A stretch of 64,000 bases of DNA from Eupeodes corollae (lineage: Eukaryota; Arthropoda; Insecta; Diptera; Syrphidae), in NCBI RefSeq assembly GCF_945859685.1, contig NC_079148.1:120448589-120512588 (forward strand), read 5' to 3'. The first letter of the stretch is position 1. Each line of letters starts with the position of its first letter. Of this stretch, positions 1 through 11,654 are shown piece by piece. Below the pieces are notes generated by a model. It had not been told where the DNA came from. It searched no databases and saw nothing but the letters and a program-made list of their open reading frames with translations. The translations under genes and the position numbers were made by a program.

Positions 1-488
1 TGGTGCTAAACTATTCAGTTTTTCATTGTTTAACACGAATCAAACTATCTCACTCACATAAGAAACATCGAAACACCTAAAAAATGCTGTCAAACTTAAT
101 CATTTTTAAATTGTCTTGTGCGTGGAAGCACTCAAAAGATTTATTTAATCTAAACTGAGATTAACCTTTGGAGGAAACATAACAAAACTTAATTATAGTT
201 TCTATTGTTTTCTCATGCAAAATAAGCCCAAATAGTCCATTTTCACTAACAAAACTAAGTAATATCAACAGTAACAGAATGTTTTTTTTCCCAATGGAAA
301 ACACATGATTCCAAATGTACAACTACTCAACGAACACAGCCATCGAGGTACAAATGCAACATCAATCGTACCAACATTTGATAACGAAATCACATAAGAT
401 CCATTTGAGACTCGTATAAATGTCAAAATTCCATCTGTAGTAAGATTCTAAGTTAAATTCATGTCCCAATCTATTGGTGAATTCAATA
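1..488. other. No gene seen, left window edge
   Basis: AT-rich sequence with no long reading frame, no RNA gene and no transposon end that I can recognise. It lies outside the inverted repeat that begins near 489. Confidence 0.5.
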
Positions 489-808
489 TATGCAATCTTT
501 AAGATTAATTCCATAAATTATTTATAATAATTGTATTCCCAAAATATTTCAATGCTTTACAAGCTTAAACATTAACAATTTAAACAAATGAGCCAAATGG
601 CCTTTTCATAAATTTGCATGATAAATTTGCGCATTGTCCTCTATTTCTTCACGCATTCCGTCCTTAAGTTTTTAAACCGATTTTCGAGTATTGAAATAGA
701 CTATTATTTCATGAGTGCCCAAAAAAAAACAGTTTGAAGAAATAAAATCTCTCGATGGTCAACTGTTTTCACTTCTTTGAGATCGTTTCTTGCAAAATTA
801 CGATTGTT
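489..808. repeat. Left arm of a large inverted repeat
   Basis: This arm matches the reverse complement of 1578-1884 over almost its full length with small indels. Its inner end overlaps the last codons of the dead RpL11 copy, so the right arm also carries that gene tail in opposite orientation. The arms are separated by about 770 bp. The structure could be a fold-back element or an inverted duplication. I see no convincing target duplication. Confidence 0.8.
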
Positions 809-1310
809 CCATCATATTTCTGTTGGAACCACTTTATAGCGTCTTCCTTAGTCAAGCGGTGGGGAAATCTGACTGTGAATGATTCTATGAGCTGAGTTGT
901 AACCTAGTCTTCCCAAGGCTACGTAGACATCAGGATCGTAGATCGTATTTGATACCTAAACCGAAGTTTCCTGTGGAAGAGAAGTTGTCCCTCCTCAACT
1001 CGTATTAACGAACTTTAAGACCACGTTCCAAGATCTTTTCGGCCTTGGCACCACGTACTGTTTAATGTCTAGCAATTTATTCATTACGTCTGATACCGAA
1101 TGAACGCACGGTAAAGCGGTCCTTTGAGAACAAAGGCTGTTGGCCAGTCAATTGTTCCAAAACCTTAGCAGCTCGAGTAATCCTTTCACCAGATTCAATC
1201 ACACAAAAATTCAGGCCGAGTTTTCGGATGTGCAAGTTCCACATAGGGTTCTTTGCGGGATACCTCTTAACCTGCTTAGGGGCTTCCTTCTTTTCAACAG
1301 CGGGTGACAT
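770..1310 (-). pseudogene. RpL11: Processed pseudogene of ribosomal protein L11
   Basis: Read on the minus strand from 1310, the first 77 codons give an uninterrupted match to the N-terminal part of eukaryotic ribosomal protein L11 (uL5), including the segments KVLEQLTGQQP and FTVRSFGIRRNE. The frame is then broken by a stop directly after IRRNE and further stops nearby. The middle of the protein is partly deleted: the EHIDLG to YDPSIG part is missing. The C-terminal stretch HRLTKEDAIKWFQQKYDGT is recognisable at about 795-870. No introns are visible, which is what a retrocopy would show. RpL11 is a large-subunit 5S RNP protein; this copy cannot make it. The sense sequence shows several missense changes. 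It sits inside the inverted repeat 489-1884. Confidence 0.9.
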
Positions 1311-1577
1311 AGCGTTATTCGGGGAAAAAAAGCCATGAACAGAAAATGATACATTTTGAATAGGTTTGTTTTATAAACGGTTCCATTTTAAATGGCACAC
1401 CATTTGGACATTTCTAACTTTTCAAAATGTGCAAGTGAAGTGGAATTCCTTAAAGGGAATTCCTATCAATCAAGGCATCTGCTACTTTTCAAGATGTCAT
1501 GTTTTGACATTTGTTCAAAAATATCCTCAAATTGCTTAAATTTACTACAAATATGAACCTACCACACAAGCAAAAAA

Positions 1578-1884
1578 ACAATCGTAATTTTGCAAAAAAC
1601 AATCCTTTCTCAAAGAAGTGAAAACAGTTGACCATCGAGAGATTGTATTCCTTCAAACTGTTTTCTTTGGGCACTCATGAAATAATAGTCTATTTCAATA
1701 CTCGAAAATCGGTTTAAAAACTAAAGATAGAGGACAATGCGCAAATTTATCATGGAAAATTTTATGAAAAGGCCATTTGGCTCATTTGTTTAAATTGTTA
1801 ATGTTCAAGCTTGTAAAGCATTGAAATATTTTGGGAATACAATTATTAGAAATTATTTATGGAATTAATCTTAAAGATTGCATA
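1578..1884. repeat. Right arm of the large inverted repeat
   Basis: This is the reverse complement of 489-808, including about 24 bp that correspond to the last codons of the RpL11 pseudogene. Divergence between the arms is about 5-8 percent by eye, so the duplication is not brand new. Confidence 0.8.
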
Positions 1885-4800
1885 CATTGAACAGCAAAAT
1901 ATAACTTTCCTACAACGACGTTCCTTTTCACATAGAGAAATAATGTGAAACTCAGTTTCATCGTGTTGAAGAAGCCTTTTAAGGACATGAGTTATTAGGT
2001 CCGTTCTTACCAAATAAAATCACAAAATATTTGACATTAGCATACGTAAAACCTAATGTTTACCAATAGTTAAAAAGTTTATTGTTTTAAAGAGCTACTT
2101 TTCCGTTTTCTTCAAAAACTGTAGTTCTACACAAAGGTACAACAATTGTTCTTCTATATTATACATTGAAATATGTTAAAATTAAAGAATTTCGGTGAAA
2201 ACAAAAAACCAACGAATAGTTGACAAATATGTATTACATTAACTTTTGACTTCGAAGTAATGTTCAATAACAAATTCAAAATGTTATAAGGGCTATTTGC
2301 TGCTACCTATCCTAGGATAACATTTCCTGAACAGAAATATGTGCTAATTTGTAAGAACTGCCACTGTTACTACTTTGTTCAGTAGACATTCTATGTATTC
2401 CCGATTTGTTTAGGTTTGCTATTGGTATTAATCGATGAGTCATTTATATTGTGATCTTTAAGTTCTATGGCGTGGTAAAAGTTTACTTAAATCTTAAGTT
2501 GATTCCATTAAAATGCAGGTTAAATTTGTTGACATAAAATATAAAATTAATTCACGAATATTTTGAGAAAAGGCTTCGCGAAAAATGACTCAAATATTGT
2601 TTTTCATGGCTTTTGTTATTTTATTCCGAAATATATGAAAAGAATTCTCATTTATCTAATTTTAAAAATGAAAAAAATATGGTCCAAACAAATCTGAAAT
2701 ACTATACGTTGTTACTTATTTTAAACTTTGTGAATAAGTATGCGAATTCGAAATAAATTTTGTGTTTTAGTTCCCAGAAAATAAATTCCTTATGTTAAAC
2801 TCTTTACAACTTTTTATTTTTGTATAACCCATTTGTTAATTTGTTCACAGTTCCAACACTATGTTGTCTTTAACTTAAGATCATATATTTTTTAACGATT
2901 CAAACGTGCCTTTGCCATAATTTTTTTTTTTCAATTAAAAACAGTCTTGTCAATATTATAACCTTATGAAATGAATCACTTAAGAAGTTAAAGATTAACG
3001 CAACACACCAAATGGAATTTTTTTCTTTGATAAATTAAACAAATTCGGCACTCACCTTTTATTTATTATAACTGTGTTTTCAATGAGTTAAAACTGTGTC
3101 AACTTTGTTTTAATTCTTATATTTGTTTTATAATTTATAAATAATAAGTAAATAGATTATTTATTTTGTACTGAAAATTGTATAATTGAGATGCAAAAAC
3201 ATATAATTAACTTTTTTGCACAAAATTGAGGTTCAAGTAACTTTGTTTAAAAATTGAATTTAATTTTTATCCGTTTGGAAAAATTGTGCAATGTTTATGC
3301 CTCTAAAGTCAAGATTTAACTAACTGAATATAAACTCAGGTACCGCTAAATTGGATGCATATGAGTTTACTTTTTGTTCAATATTATTTAAACAAACAGT
3401 ATAATTATCAAATGGTAATAAAACAAAAAAGATATGACAGTAATTTTATTCAACTAAACGTTACTGTTTTAGGCAAAACGCTAAGAAATTATAAAGATAA
3501 GAAATCTAACAACAAAAAAATCTTTATAAGCCTTTTTTATAGGCAAAATAAAATGTTTATAACTATAAACAAAGATTTTGACTTGAATTAAGAAAACAGC
3601 ACCGAATCACAAAAATAGGAAGAATTTTTTAACTAAACCTCACTTCAAAAACAAATACAACTAATTAATATTGGGGCCATTTTTAAAAAAGGTGTGTTTT
3701 AGTATCAAATGGCCTTGATATTTCTTACTTCTTCCAATTATTTGATATAAATATAAGTATAGATGAAAATGACAACGGTAAAACAAGACACAGAGGACTT
3801 AATGTAGTCTCTGTCGAACGCAATGTTTCTGCAAAGAACGACAATCCAATAGATACATTTTACATCATTGCCTGCGTTTAATCAAGTGAATTTTAAGTGA
3901 ACTTATTAAATGAGTCTGATACTTAATTAGTATAGCTGTCAAAAAACAACAACAACAGATAGCCCTTTATGCAGCAATTACGTAATTAAATTTATTAAAA
4001 AAACGATTTCCAAACTCTCGATAGTGAATGGACTTGAGTTTTGACATTTCTCTATCTTCCTCATGGCTGCTACGGATGTGAAACTTTTAGTTTAAACGAA
4101 TTTGTAGTCTACTTATTTTTATAATGTGCCTTCATTTTGTAGATTTGTAACAATTTGGCAGTTGGATTTGTTAAGAAGACTATAATTAACTAACTTACGT
4201 GAATGTGATAATTCAAACCGAAATACGCTCAGAAATTAAAAGCAAAAAAGTAAAAATACTAGAAACCAGAGTTATATTCCATTTATTTTCATTAATTTAT
4301 TCACAAAGATAATATTATTGTTTTACGGCTTTTCCAATGAGGAAAACAAAAAAAACCAAGAAATAAACTTACCTTGAAAATAAAACAACCCTATATTGGA
4401 AATAAATAAGTTCGTAATAATTTTTCCCAAATATAATTAACTCAAACAAACCTACATTGGCGTGTAGTGGTGGCGCTGATGATTTACTCCCAAGCTCAAT
4501 TCCACCAGAATAAGTTCCTTATGACTGCCCAGATGTCATATCGTACGATCCTTGCGAGCACTAAAGATTTTATATACAATGATTAATCTTTGTAAGGGAC
4601 AAATAAAAACTTAATTTATGCACATATAAAATTGTAATGTTTTCAATTGCAATGGAGACTACATCAATGTAGTCTTACCTTAACTTTGATATGGAATGAA
4701 CATTTTTCTAATACTACTGAACAAACCCTTCGCTACCATATGTAAACCCATAACTTTCGACAAAGTTTTTTTTAATGGTATAAAAATTCTTGTAAACAAA

Positions 4801-4925
4801 CCAAGGCCATTTTGACATTTCATTACACTTTTAAGTTTTAAGATTTACCTTTGCATCATAAATAAATAAGCCATCTGCTTTTTATTTAGTTTTTCTCCAT
4901 TTATCGGCAGGAAATTCACTAAAAA
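1885..4925. other. Intergenic, no gene seen
   Basis: Three kilobases of AT-rich sequence without a supportable gene. The only stretch with a different base composition is 4453-4560, which is clearly richer in G and C. It could be a short exon or promoter fragment, but reading frames on both strands contain stops. The last hundred bases are presumably the 5' leader of the nurim gene. Confidence 0.45.
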
Positions 4926-5977
4926 ATGGCTTCAATTAAAAAACTTCTAGTGTTACTTTTATCGCTCATAACTTTTGTGTACTCATTCTATGTAATCGGC
5001 AAATTAATGATGTTTTTATCACAACCCAAAAGTATACCCACAATGTATACTTGGGTATTTAATTTATTGGATAATCAATCACGAATTGCAACAGCCTTCC
5101 CCGCCCTTGTGTGGAACACTCTTTACATAATTGCATTTATCTTCCAACATAGTTTTATGAAATCTGCATTTATAAAAAACATTATTCAAAATATTGGTTT
5201 GGGTGTTGCAGAGCGTTCTATTTATAGTCTGACGTCATCGCTGTGTTTACATGTGAGTAAAATGATACAAAAGAGTATGCAACTTGAATAAAAAACTAAT
5301 GTTGCTGGTATTTTCTACAGTACATGATCAAAAATTGGAACTACGCCCAGTCCATCGTCTTATGGCAAATTGATGTTACGTCGAGTAATGTCCTTTGGTG
5401 GACATTTATGTTGATTCATGGATTTGCATGGATGGTCATCTATGGAGGAAGCATCATTATGGATTTACCTGAAATTCTAGGAATTAAACAAGTAAGTTGA
5501 AGATTATAAGATTTGATAGACAATATCATTAAAAGTCTTAAAAAACCGAACCGATATGCGGTAGCGATTGCTGTTTTAAAATGTGTATTGGTCATTCTGA
5601 TTTTAAATGTATACGATCGCTAGATCATATCGCATCATTTTCGTCTACAGGCTTTATTTTATAGCTTTTGAAAGTTTTTCATATGCAAATATTTCATTGT
5701 TTTTCAGGCCTATTATGACTTAAAAGACTATGCACCTCCCATGGCGTATAAATCCTTTGAACTGAGGCATTTGTATTCGCATGTTCGTCATCCATCGTTT
5801 GCCGGACTAACAACAATTTTATGGGCTGTTAATTTGATGACCATCGATCGACTTGTTTTAGCTTCTCTATTGACTACTTACATGTATGTGGCTTGGTCGA
5901 CTGATCACAACGACATTATCTATCAGAAATGTCAACTTAAGCGAAAATCTAATGAACTTAAATGCAATTTTCATTAA
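4926..5977 (+). CDS. Nrm: Nurim, inner nuclear membrane protein
   Basis: Three coding exons, 4926-5252, 5321-5491 and 5708-5977, join in phase 0 at GT-AG borders to give 255 residues, close to the roughly 260 of animal nurim. Nurim is a multi-pass inner nuclear membrane protein related to isoprenylcysteine carboxyl methyltransferases; its enzymatic activity is unproven. Visible hydrophobic segments lie near residues 5-30, 57-78, 96-113, 134-156, 199-215 and 217-234. The RHP motif at 193-195, followed by a hydrophobic hairpin and the DRLVLASLLTTYMYVAW stretch, matches the conserved nurim C-terminal half, as does GIKQAYYDL across the second intron. The start is the first ATG of the open frame, directly before the first membrane segment. 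Poly(A) signals AATAAA lie at 6038 and 6055. NUDCD3 starts about 740 bp downstream on the same strand. Confidence 0.88.
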
Positions 5978-6037
5978 AAATTAAACCTTATCAAATATGA
6001 AATCTCATCATAAGTTTAAATTCAGATTAGTTATTAG

Positions 6038-6060
6038 AATAAAATGTTTTGATTAATAAA
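6038..6060 (+). terminator. Poly(A) signals of nurim
   Basis: Two AATAAA hexamers, at 6038 and 6055, lie 60-80 bases after the nurim stop codon and fit a short 3' UTR. Confidence 0.6.
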
Positions 6061-6486
6061 TGGAACAATGAAAAAAAAATCTCAATTTATTAATTGTTTT
6101 TTCTAAATTTACTATATTATAGAACTTTACTAATGTGGTTTTCGAAAATGGGTCTTCTGAGGCGACACATTTAAGATTTATCGTTCTATCTGGTTCCCAG
6201 TCAATAGAAATATTCGGTCTTATGTCTTTCTTAGATGCGGGATAAAATGATTAGACATTAAAATGAATGCCCTCTAAGAGGTTGGTTATAAATCTCGTTA
6301 ATGCACATGTTGAAAATCAAGATGATAAGTCGGAAAACCAAAGACGATCTTTATAAAGAGGCTTTAATTCCTTTTCCAAGTAAATTAAAAAGTTGATACA
6401 TATATTATCCATTATTATTATTAAGGGCTAAAACAAGTAATGGACGTATACACGGACCCTTATTTCACTCTTCCACTGTAGTGAAT

Positions 6487-6716
6487 AATGTTGCAGATTC
6501 ATTTTAATTTAAAATAGCCGACTTTGTTTTTCTTTTTTTGTTTTTGTTCTCCAGGTTGTCCAACCTGCTTCGAAATGTCAATTTTTATTGTAAAGATTAA
6601 AGAAATAAATAAACAAACACATTAAAAAAGCTGAAAATACAAGATTTTTCTGTGATTAAAGTAAAACTATAAAAACAAACCCAAACAAAAAGAATAATTA
6701 ATAAAAAATCGTAAAA
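6487..6716 (+). promoter_or_regulatory. Upstream region of NUDCD3, duplicated with the gene
   Basis: The motif AATGTTGCAGATTCATTT at 6487 recurs at 8545, the same distance upstream of the first decayed gene copy. A GTCCAACCT-like segment at about 6558 recurs near 8593 and 10196. The promoter and leader were therefore copied with the gene. The exact transcription start is not visible. Confidence 0.4.
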
Positions 6717-7801
6717 ATGGAACCGCAACGTTTCGATGGCATGTTGATGGAGATTCTGCAAGACCGCAAAACTATTGCCGGCTTCTTAGATGCAATATTC
6801 GGCTTCTTGTCCAGGAAGTAAGTGCAAACCATTCTCCAGTAGAGTTTTCAATATATTTACCTATTTTCCGAATTTTCAGTACAGATTTTTACTATGAACA
6901 AAAAAACAAAGATGATAAAATGGGATTTCCTCCTGGAATGAAAGAACAAATTGTCATGAAAGTGAGTTTATACTTGCTTCGGATAGACACAAAATTAACA
7001 CATCACATTCCATCTCTTTTAGGTTTTACAAAAATTCGATCCTAAATATCGATATGTTACTGATACCATGGAAGTTTCACCAGCTATTCAAGAAATTGAA
7101 GTCACAACTGAAGAAGACACAATGCAAACAGATCAAGAAGTCGAGGAAATCAGTGGAAGCAAACCAGAACCATCAGAAAAGATTGTAACTGAAAAAGACT
7201 TCTTCGCATCAAATGAATTTCATAATGGAGCTTGTTTTGATTCTTATTGCTGGTCACAAACTTCTACTGAAATTGAATTGCACATTCGTTTGCCTGAAAA
7301 TACAAAAACTTCCAAACAAATAGGCATTCAAATTGAAGCTAATCATATTAAAGTTATTTCGAAACTAAATTCACAATCAGCTCCAATTTTTGATGGGATA
7401 TTGAGTGCCAAGTGTAAACACAATGACGCTTTATGGACAATTTCAGAGGGGAAGTTACAAATCACTTTAGGTATTTTAGTCACTTTGTGATAACCTTAAA
7501 CGTACCATTAAATTAAAATACTATTTTAGATAAGATGAAAGAAGCTTGGTGGGATCGTTTAGTGGACACTGAATCGGCCATAGATGTTAGTAAAATTGAT
7601 AGCACCAAATATATTGATGAACTACCACCAGATTCGCAGGCAGCCATAGAAAAATTTCGTTGGGAACAACAACAAAAAGAAGCTGGAATTCCCACAGAAA
7701 CGGAAAGAACTAATTTGGCAAGATTGCGTGAGGCATGGGACGCCGAAGGATCACCGTTCAAAGGACAACCATTTGATCCATCTATGGTCAAGTTCAATTA
7801 G
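6717..7801 (+). CDS. NUDCD3: NudC domain-containing protein 3 homologue
   Basis: Four exons, 6717-6817, 6880-6961, 7023-7470 and 7530-7801, join in frame at GT-AG borders to give 300 residues. NUDCD3 is a cytosolic Hsp90-associated co-chaperone that stabilises the dynein intermediate chain and Kelch-type clients. The N-terminal module, with GFLDAIFGFLSRNTDFY and MGFPPGMKEQIV, is the characteristic NUDCD3/NudC N-terminal region. An acidic linker follows at about residues 75-115. A CS (p23-like) domain lies at about 125-225, with DSYCWSQTSTEIELHIRLP near its start and ALWTISEGKLQITLDKMKEAWWD near its end. The C-terminal tail with YIDELPPDSQAAIEKFRW is also typical. The AATAAA at 7852 fits a short 3' UTR. 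Two broken paralogues follow in tandem, and this is the only copy with intact frames. Confidence 0.9.
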
Positions 7802-8101
7802 AACTTAAATAGTATTCCCTCTGTTTTTTTATAAAGCATAATTCTATTTAAAATAAAAACCAGCTGAGACTTTCCTTGTCTTCCGTATTCGATTTTTGCA
7901 ACAAAAGCTTAAGTATAGAAGTGGTTTTATTATTCGAATTTGAATGGTGTGGTGGACTTCAAAATGAAAATTATATGATCATCAAATCAAATAGGACCAC
8001 AGGCTTGATATATCAAGAAGATCATTATTCAAATAAAATATGCTTAAAGTTGCTTTTAAACCTGAAATTTTCGAAAAATAAGAAAACCATTTATAAATAA
8101 A

Positions 8102-8388
8102 GGTAGCACCCGGGGCATGATGGCTAGTGCGTTGGACTGTCAAGCGAGAGGTCTTGGGTTCGATTCCTGCCTGTGCTACCTAAGGTTTTATTCACGGGTA
8201 CTGCCTCTTACGATTAATTGACAAATTCTCCAAGAGTAATTCTTGTCATGAAAAAGTGCTTTCTCAAACTAGCCGTTCGGATTCGGCATATAAACTGTTG
8301 GTCCCCTCCATCCCTGCAATTACTCGCACACAGGAATGGTTGAGAGTTGTAAGTCACTAGGCCCTGGTTCTCCATGTATGTATGTAAA
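8102..8388 (+). mobile_element. tRNA-derived SINE, full-length copy
   Basis: The first ~78 bases look like a tRNA gene. An eight-base acceptor stem GGTAGCAC pairs with GTGCTACC, there is an A-box-like TGGCTAGTGCGTTGG, and the B-box is GGTTCGATTCC. They are followed by a body shared with three other copies in this window, ending near AGGCCCTGGTTCTC. This is the arrangement of a polymerase III transcribed SINE mobilised by a LINE. The tail may include the TGTATGTATG at about 8372. Confidence 0.8.
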
Positions 8389-8750
8389 TTGAACGAAAAA
8401 AGTTAATTATTTTTGAAAATCCGTTGATTTTACAGATTTTTAGAATATAGAACTTCTGAAAATGAAATATATTTTAATTAAAGAAACTAAAAGAAAACTT
8501 CAATAAAAGCTGATTCTCATATCTCCAATAATACTTTTTACAAAAATGTTGCAGATTCATTTCAATAGGTTGCTGTCAAACACTTCAATGTTGTTCAACC
8601 TTATAGTCCAAATGTCAACGATTTTATTTTAAAACACAAACAAAACACACTTCTGTGCATACTGATTTTGAGAACTGCTATAATAAGTTAAAAGTTAAGC
8701 AAACACTTACAAAACAAAACTAAAACGAAAAATTTTATATTATTTAACAA

Positions 8751-9645
8751 TGACATTGGAAGTTGAATGCTTCTATGCAGGTTTGAAAGCAATCTTAGAT
8801 GACAGGAAAACCTTTGCCGGCTTCTTGGATGTTATATTCCATTTCTTGTACAGATAGTAAGGAACTACATCTTCCTTCATACGTCACAACTTTTTTTTAA
8901 TATTGTATTTAAAATTCTTTCTCATTTAGCACTGATTTCTGTCATGAAAAAAAAACACGAGTATGGTTCCTATAGGAATAAAGGAAAAAATAGGTTTGAG
9001 AGTGAGTATTTCTTATAGACATAATGTACCTATCTACCTACTTCCATATCGTTAAAAAATCTTTTTGCAAGGTATTGCAAAGATACGATCCTAAATATCA
9101 ATATGTTTCTGATGATAGCTTAGTTTCGAAGGCAATTGAAGAAGTCGGAACTGAAGCAAACAAAAATCAATAACAGCAAGAAGCAAATTGAAAATGACGT
9201 GAACTTTTATATGTTCAAAGAGTTTCAAAACGGTTATGTCCGTAAAAACTTCTGCTGGATACAAACTGCTTCCCAAATTCAGCTGAAAATGCACTTGAGA
9301 AAACCCATAAATTCTCCAAAACACATTCGAATTAAAATCGAAGAGAATCACTAAGCTTGCAAAATGCAAGCTTAGTGACATCCTTTTAAGGATTACCGAT
9401 GAAAAACTTAATATCATTTTAGGTATGAATCTTAAAATGTTTTCAGTTCAAATCATAGAGAACCTTTTTTATAGGTTCTTTATGATGCAGATACTAAAGT
9501 TAAAGGGATCATTTCCTTGCGTTAAATGTGCCCAAAACTGGCGTACCCTAACAAATGATTCACCTTCCACCAGATCCTCATAACATGGTCGTAGAAAAAT
9601 ATTTGAAGAGATTGAATAAGGAGTGGGTAGATTACAATATTTAAC
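8751..9645 (+). pseudogene. First tandem NUDCD3 copy, decayed
   Basis: Exon 1 (ATG at 8751, GFLDVIFHFL), exon 2 (8937-9000), exon 3 (9072-9420) and a remnant of exon 4 (about 9545-9640, with LPPDP) align with the intact gene in order. The introns are retained, so this is a DNA-level tandem duplication and not a retrocopy. It is dead: the exon 2 A-run shifts the frame, a stop and further frame change lie near 9170, and the CS domain core is deleted. It contains a perfect 13-base palindrome at 9349-9377 that is absent from the parent. Confidence 0.85.
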
Positions 9646-10389
9646 CCAAGCAAAAAAATGCTATGATCTGTTGATTTCAATTTAACTGTGTGATTTTCTT
9701 TCTTTGAATTTCCCCATGGATTCAATAATTTTGTTCATTATAATTTATTTTGCCTTTAAGTTGCAAGAAAAAAATTAAACAGCCTTGATTAAATTTAATA
9801 TTATTTATTGTTAAAGTTTTGGTTTGATCTGGTCACTATCAAAAATCAATAAACTTCAATTTTAAAGCATAAGGATCATTAAATATTAAATAATTTTTTA
9901 CTTAATGCTCTATGAGCATTGCTAGATGTGCGGGTATTACGATTGAATTGAATACAAACACCTAAATTTGTTTTAAAAATATTTATATTTTTGAATAAAT
10001 TGCAAGCTTGAACATACAAAAATCAATACAAGGTAACTTAGCGTTTTGTTATTTTATGTGTGAGTTTTGAAAACGAAAAAATGCCAATTGAACTCCAAAA
10101 CACTCACTAAAATACAAAATATTTTTGTGAATTCTTTACATTTTCTTTAAAATGTTTCTGGTTTATTTCATCTTGTTCGTGTCTTATAGTGAAAATTTGT
10201 CCAACCTATATTTCAATGCGTCAACGATACTATTTGTTTTTTAAAAACGAACAAAATTAATGTTGTTATTGTTGCGACTGAGATATGCCTTAGTAAGCGG
10301 CGTTGCATTAATTCACTTGTGATATATAGTAAAAAAATGAGTTATGTACATTTAACCTAAATACTAAATTTTAAACTAAACCCAATACA
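9646..10389. other. Spacer between the decayed NUDCD3 copies
   Basis: No reading frame of note. The last 200 bases, including GTCCAACCT near 10200, resemble the upstream region of the intact NUDCD3 gene and belong to the second duplicated unit. Confidence 0.45.
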
Positions 10390-10501
10390 ATGGAACAAAA
10401 AAATTCTAATCTAATGCTGGTCTTAAAAGAACGCAAAACCATTTCAGGTTTCTTAGTTGTAATATTTAACTTCCTGTTCAAATAGTAAGTTCCTACCTAC
10501 C

Positions 10502-11462
10502 CAGGCCCGGATAAATAGGGGGCTAGGGAGGACATCCCATTAAGAAATTTAAACCGTAAAACCGCGATATTCAAACTGTACAATCTAATAAACCCCAAAA
10601 ATAAAAACCAAAATTAGTTGACCCCACAAAATGCAAACTCGAAAGCTATATAACCCAAAAACGTTAAACCTACATATGTAGCCCAACTCGCAATTAATCC
10701 CATAAACTTCAAACCCACATAGCTCAACTCGCTAGTATCTCCAAAAAGTCAAACCCACATAGCCTAAGTCGTTATTAACCCAAAACTTTAATCTCAAAAA
10801 ATATTAAATCCATGCAACCTAACTCAGCAAAGGGTTTCCTGATTGAAAAAAATGTAATCCTATGCCTCGTATTTTTTTCGACACAACGTAAGTACATAAA
10901 GTTGAATTTTCCCTTATGCACAATTCAACTTTACGCGAATTACGCGTATCTAAAATTTAAAGTTCGAATTGAAGTATTTGACTACTAGTTTTTTTAAAGA
11001 GGAAATAAAAAGCTATGTATTTGTATCGACACTCGAGAAGAAAAAAAAACAAACGAATTTTACGAATACATGTCAGATCATGTTATTGACGCCGTGAGAA
11101 TATATAGCGGTAAGGTCTTTAAGTCCAGTCGCGACTCGCAAGTGTTCAGACGTACTCTGCTGCTTTTCTTTTTTGACGACTACCTCTGGCAACTACTTGA
11201 CTTCTTTAATTGAATTTCATTAAAAGTGATTAGTACTTAGTGACAAATATTTAGTGATTTGATAGCTTTTTGGATTTTCGATGCATCAACTCCTCGGCGC
11301 ATCGTCTCTGAGAGCGTGGAGTTCTAGCGCCCCGGGTTATTGGGTTGGCTCTCTTAGGGCTTAGGACGTAATGAAGGGTTGGCTAGATTGGGTTTTATAT
11401 CTTTTTAGGAGGCCTCAAATTTGAAATATCCCCGGGCTCCTCTTTCCTTTAGTCCGGGCCTG
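10502..11462. mobile_element. Non-autonomous hAT element
   Basis: The termini CAGGCCCGGA and TCCGGGCCTG are inverted repeats. The element is flanked by the 8-bp direct repeat TACCTACC / TACCTCCC (one mismatch), the size expected for hAT. No transposase frame remains. The left half (about 10570-10830) holds a degenerate tandem repeat of about 45-50 bp built on AAACCCACATAGCC and AACTCG motifs. It is inserted in the first intron of the second NUDCD3 copy. Confidence 0.75.
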
Positions 11463-11654
11463 TACCTCCCCACAAATATGTACCAATTTTAAATTTAAAT
11501 TCTTTCCCAATTTGTACGGATTTATATCATGAACAGGGATAAAATAAATCAAAATTGATTTCGTCTAAGAATGAAGGAAAAAATTGCCATATTATTTATT
11601 TAGCTGTTGTATAGATACGATCGCAAATATAAATATATTTTTGATAAACATATA

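Noticed and set aside
3355..3591. 78-codon plus-strand frame
   Set aside because: Composition is that of the AT-rich background (Lys, Asn, Ile, Phe), with no motif or splice context.
7876..8100. 74-codon plus-strand frame after NUDCD3
   Set aside because: It lies just behind the NUDCD3 poly(A) signal, has no homology that I recognise and is not shared by the duplicated copies.
8102..8180. Functional tRNA gene
   Set aside because: The acceptor stem and B box are good, but the T arm is imperfect, and the sequence is the head of a SINE with further copies in the window.
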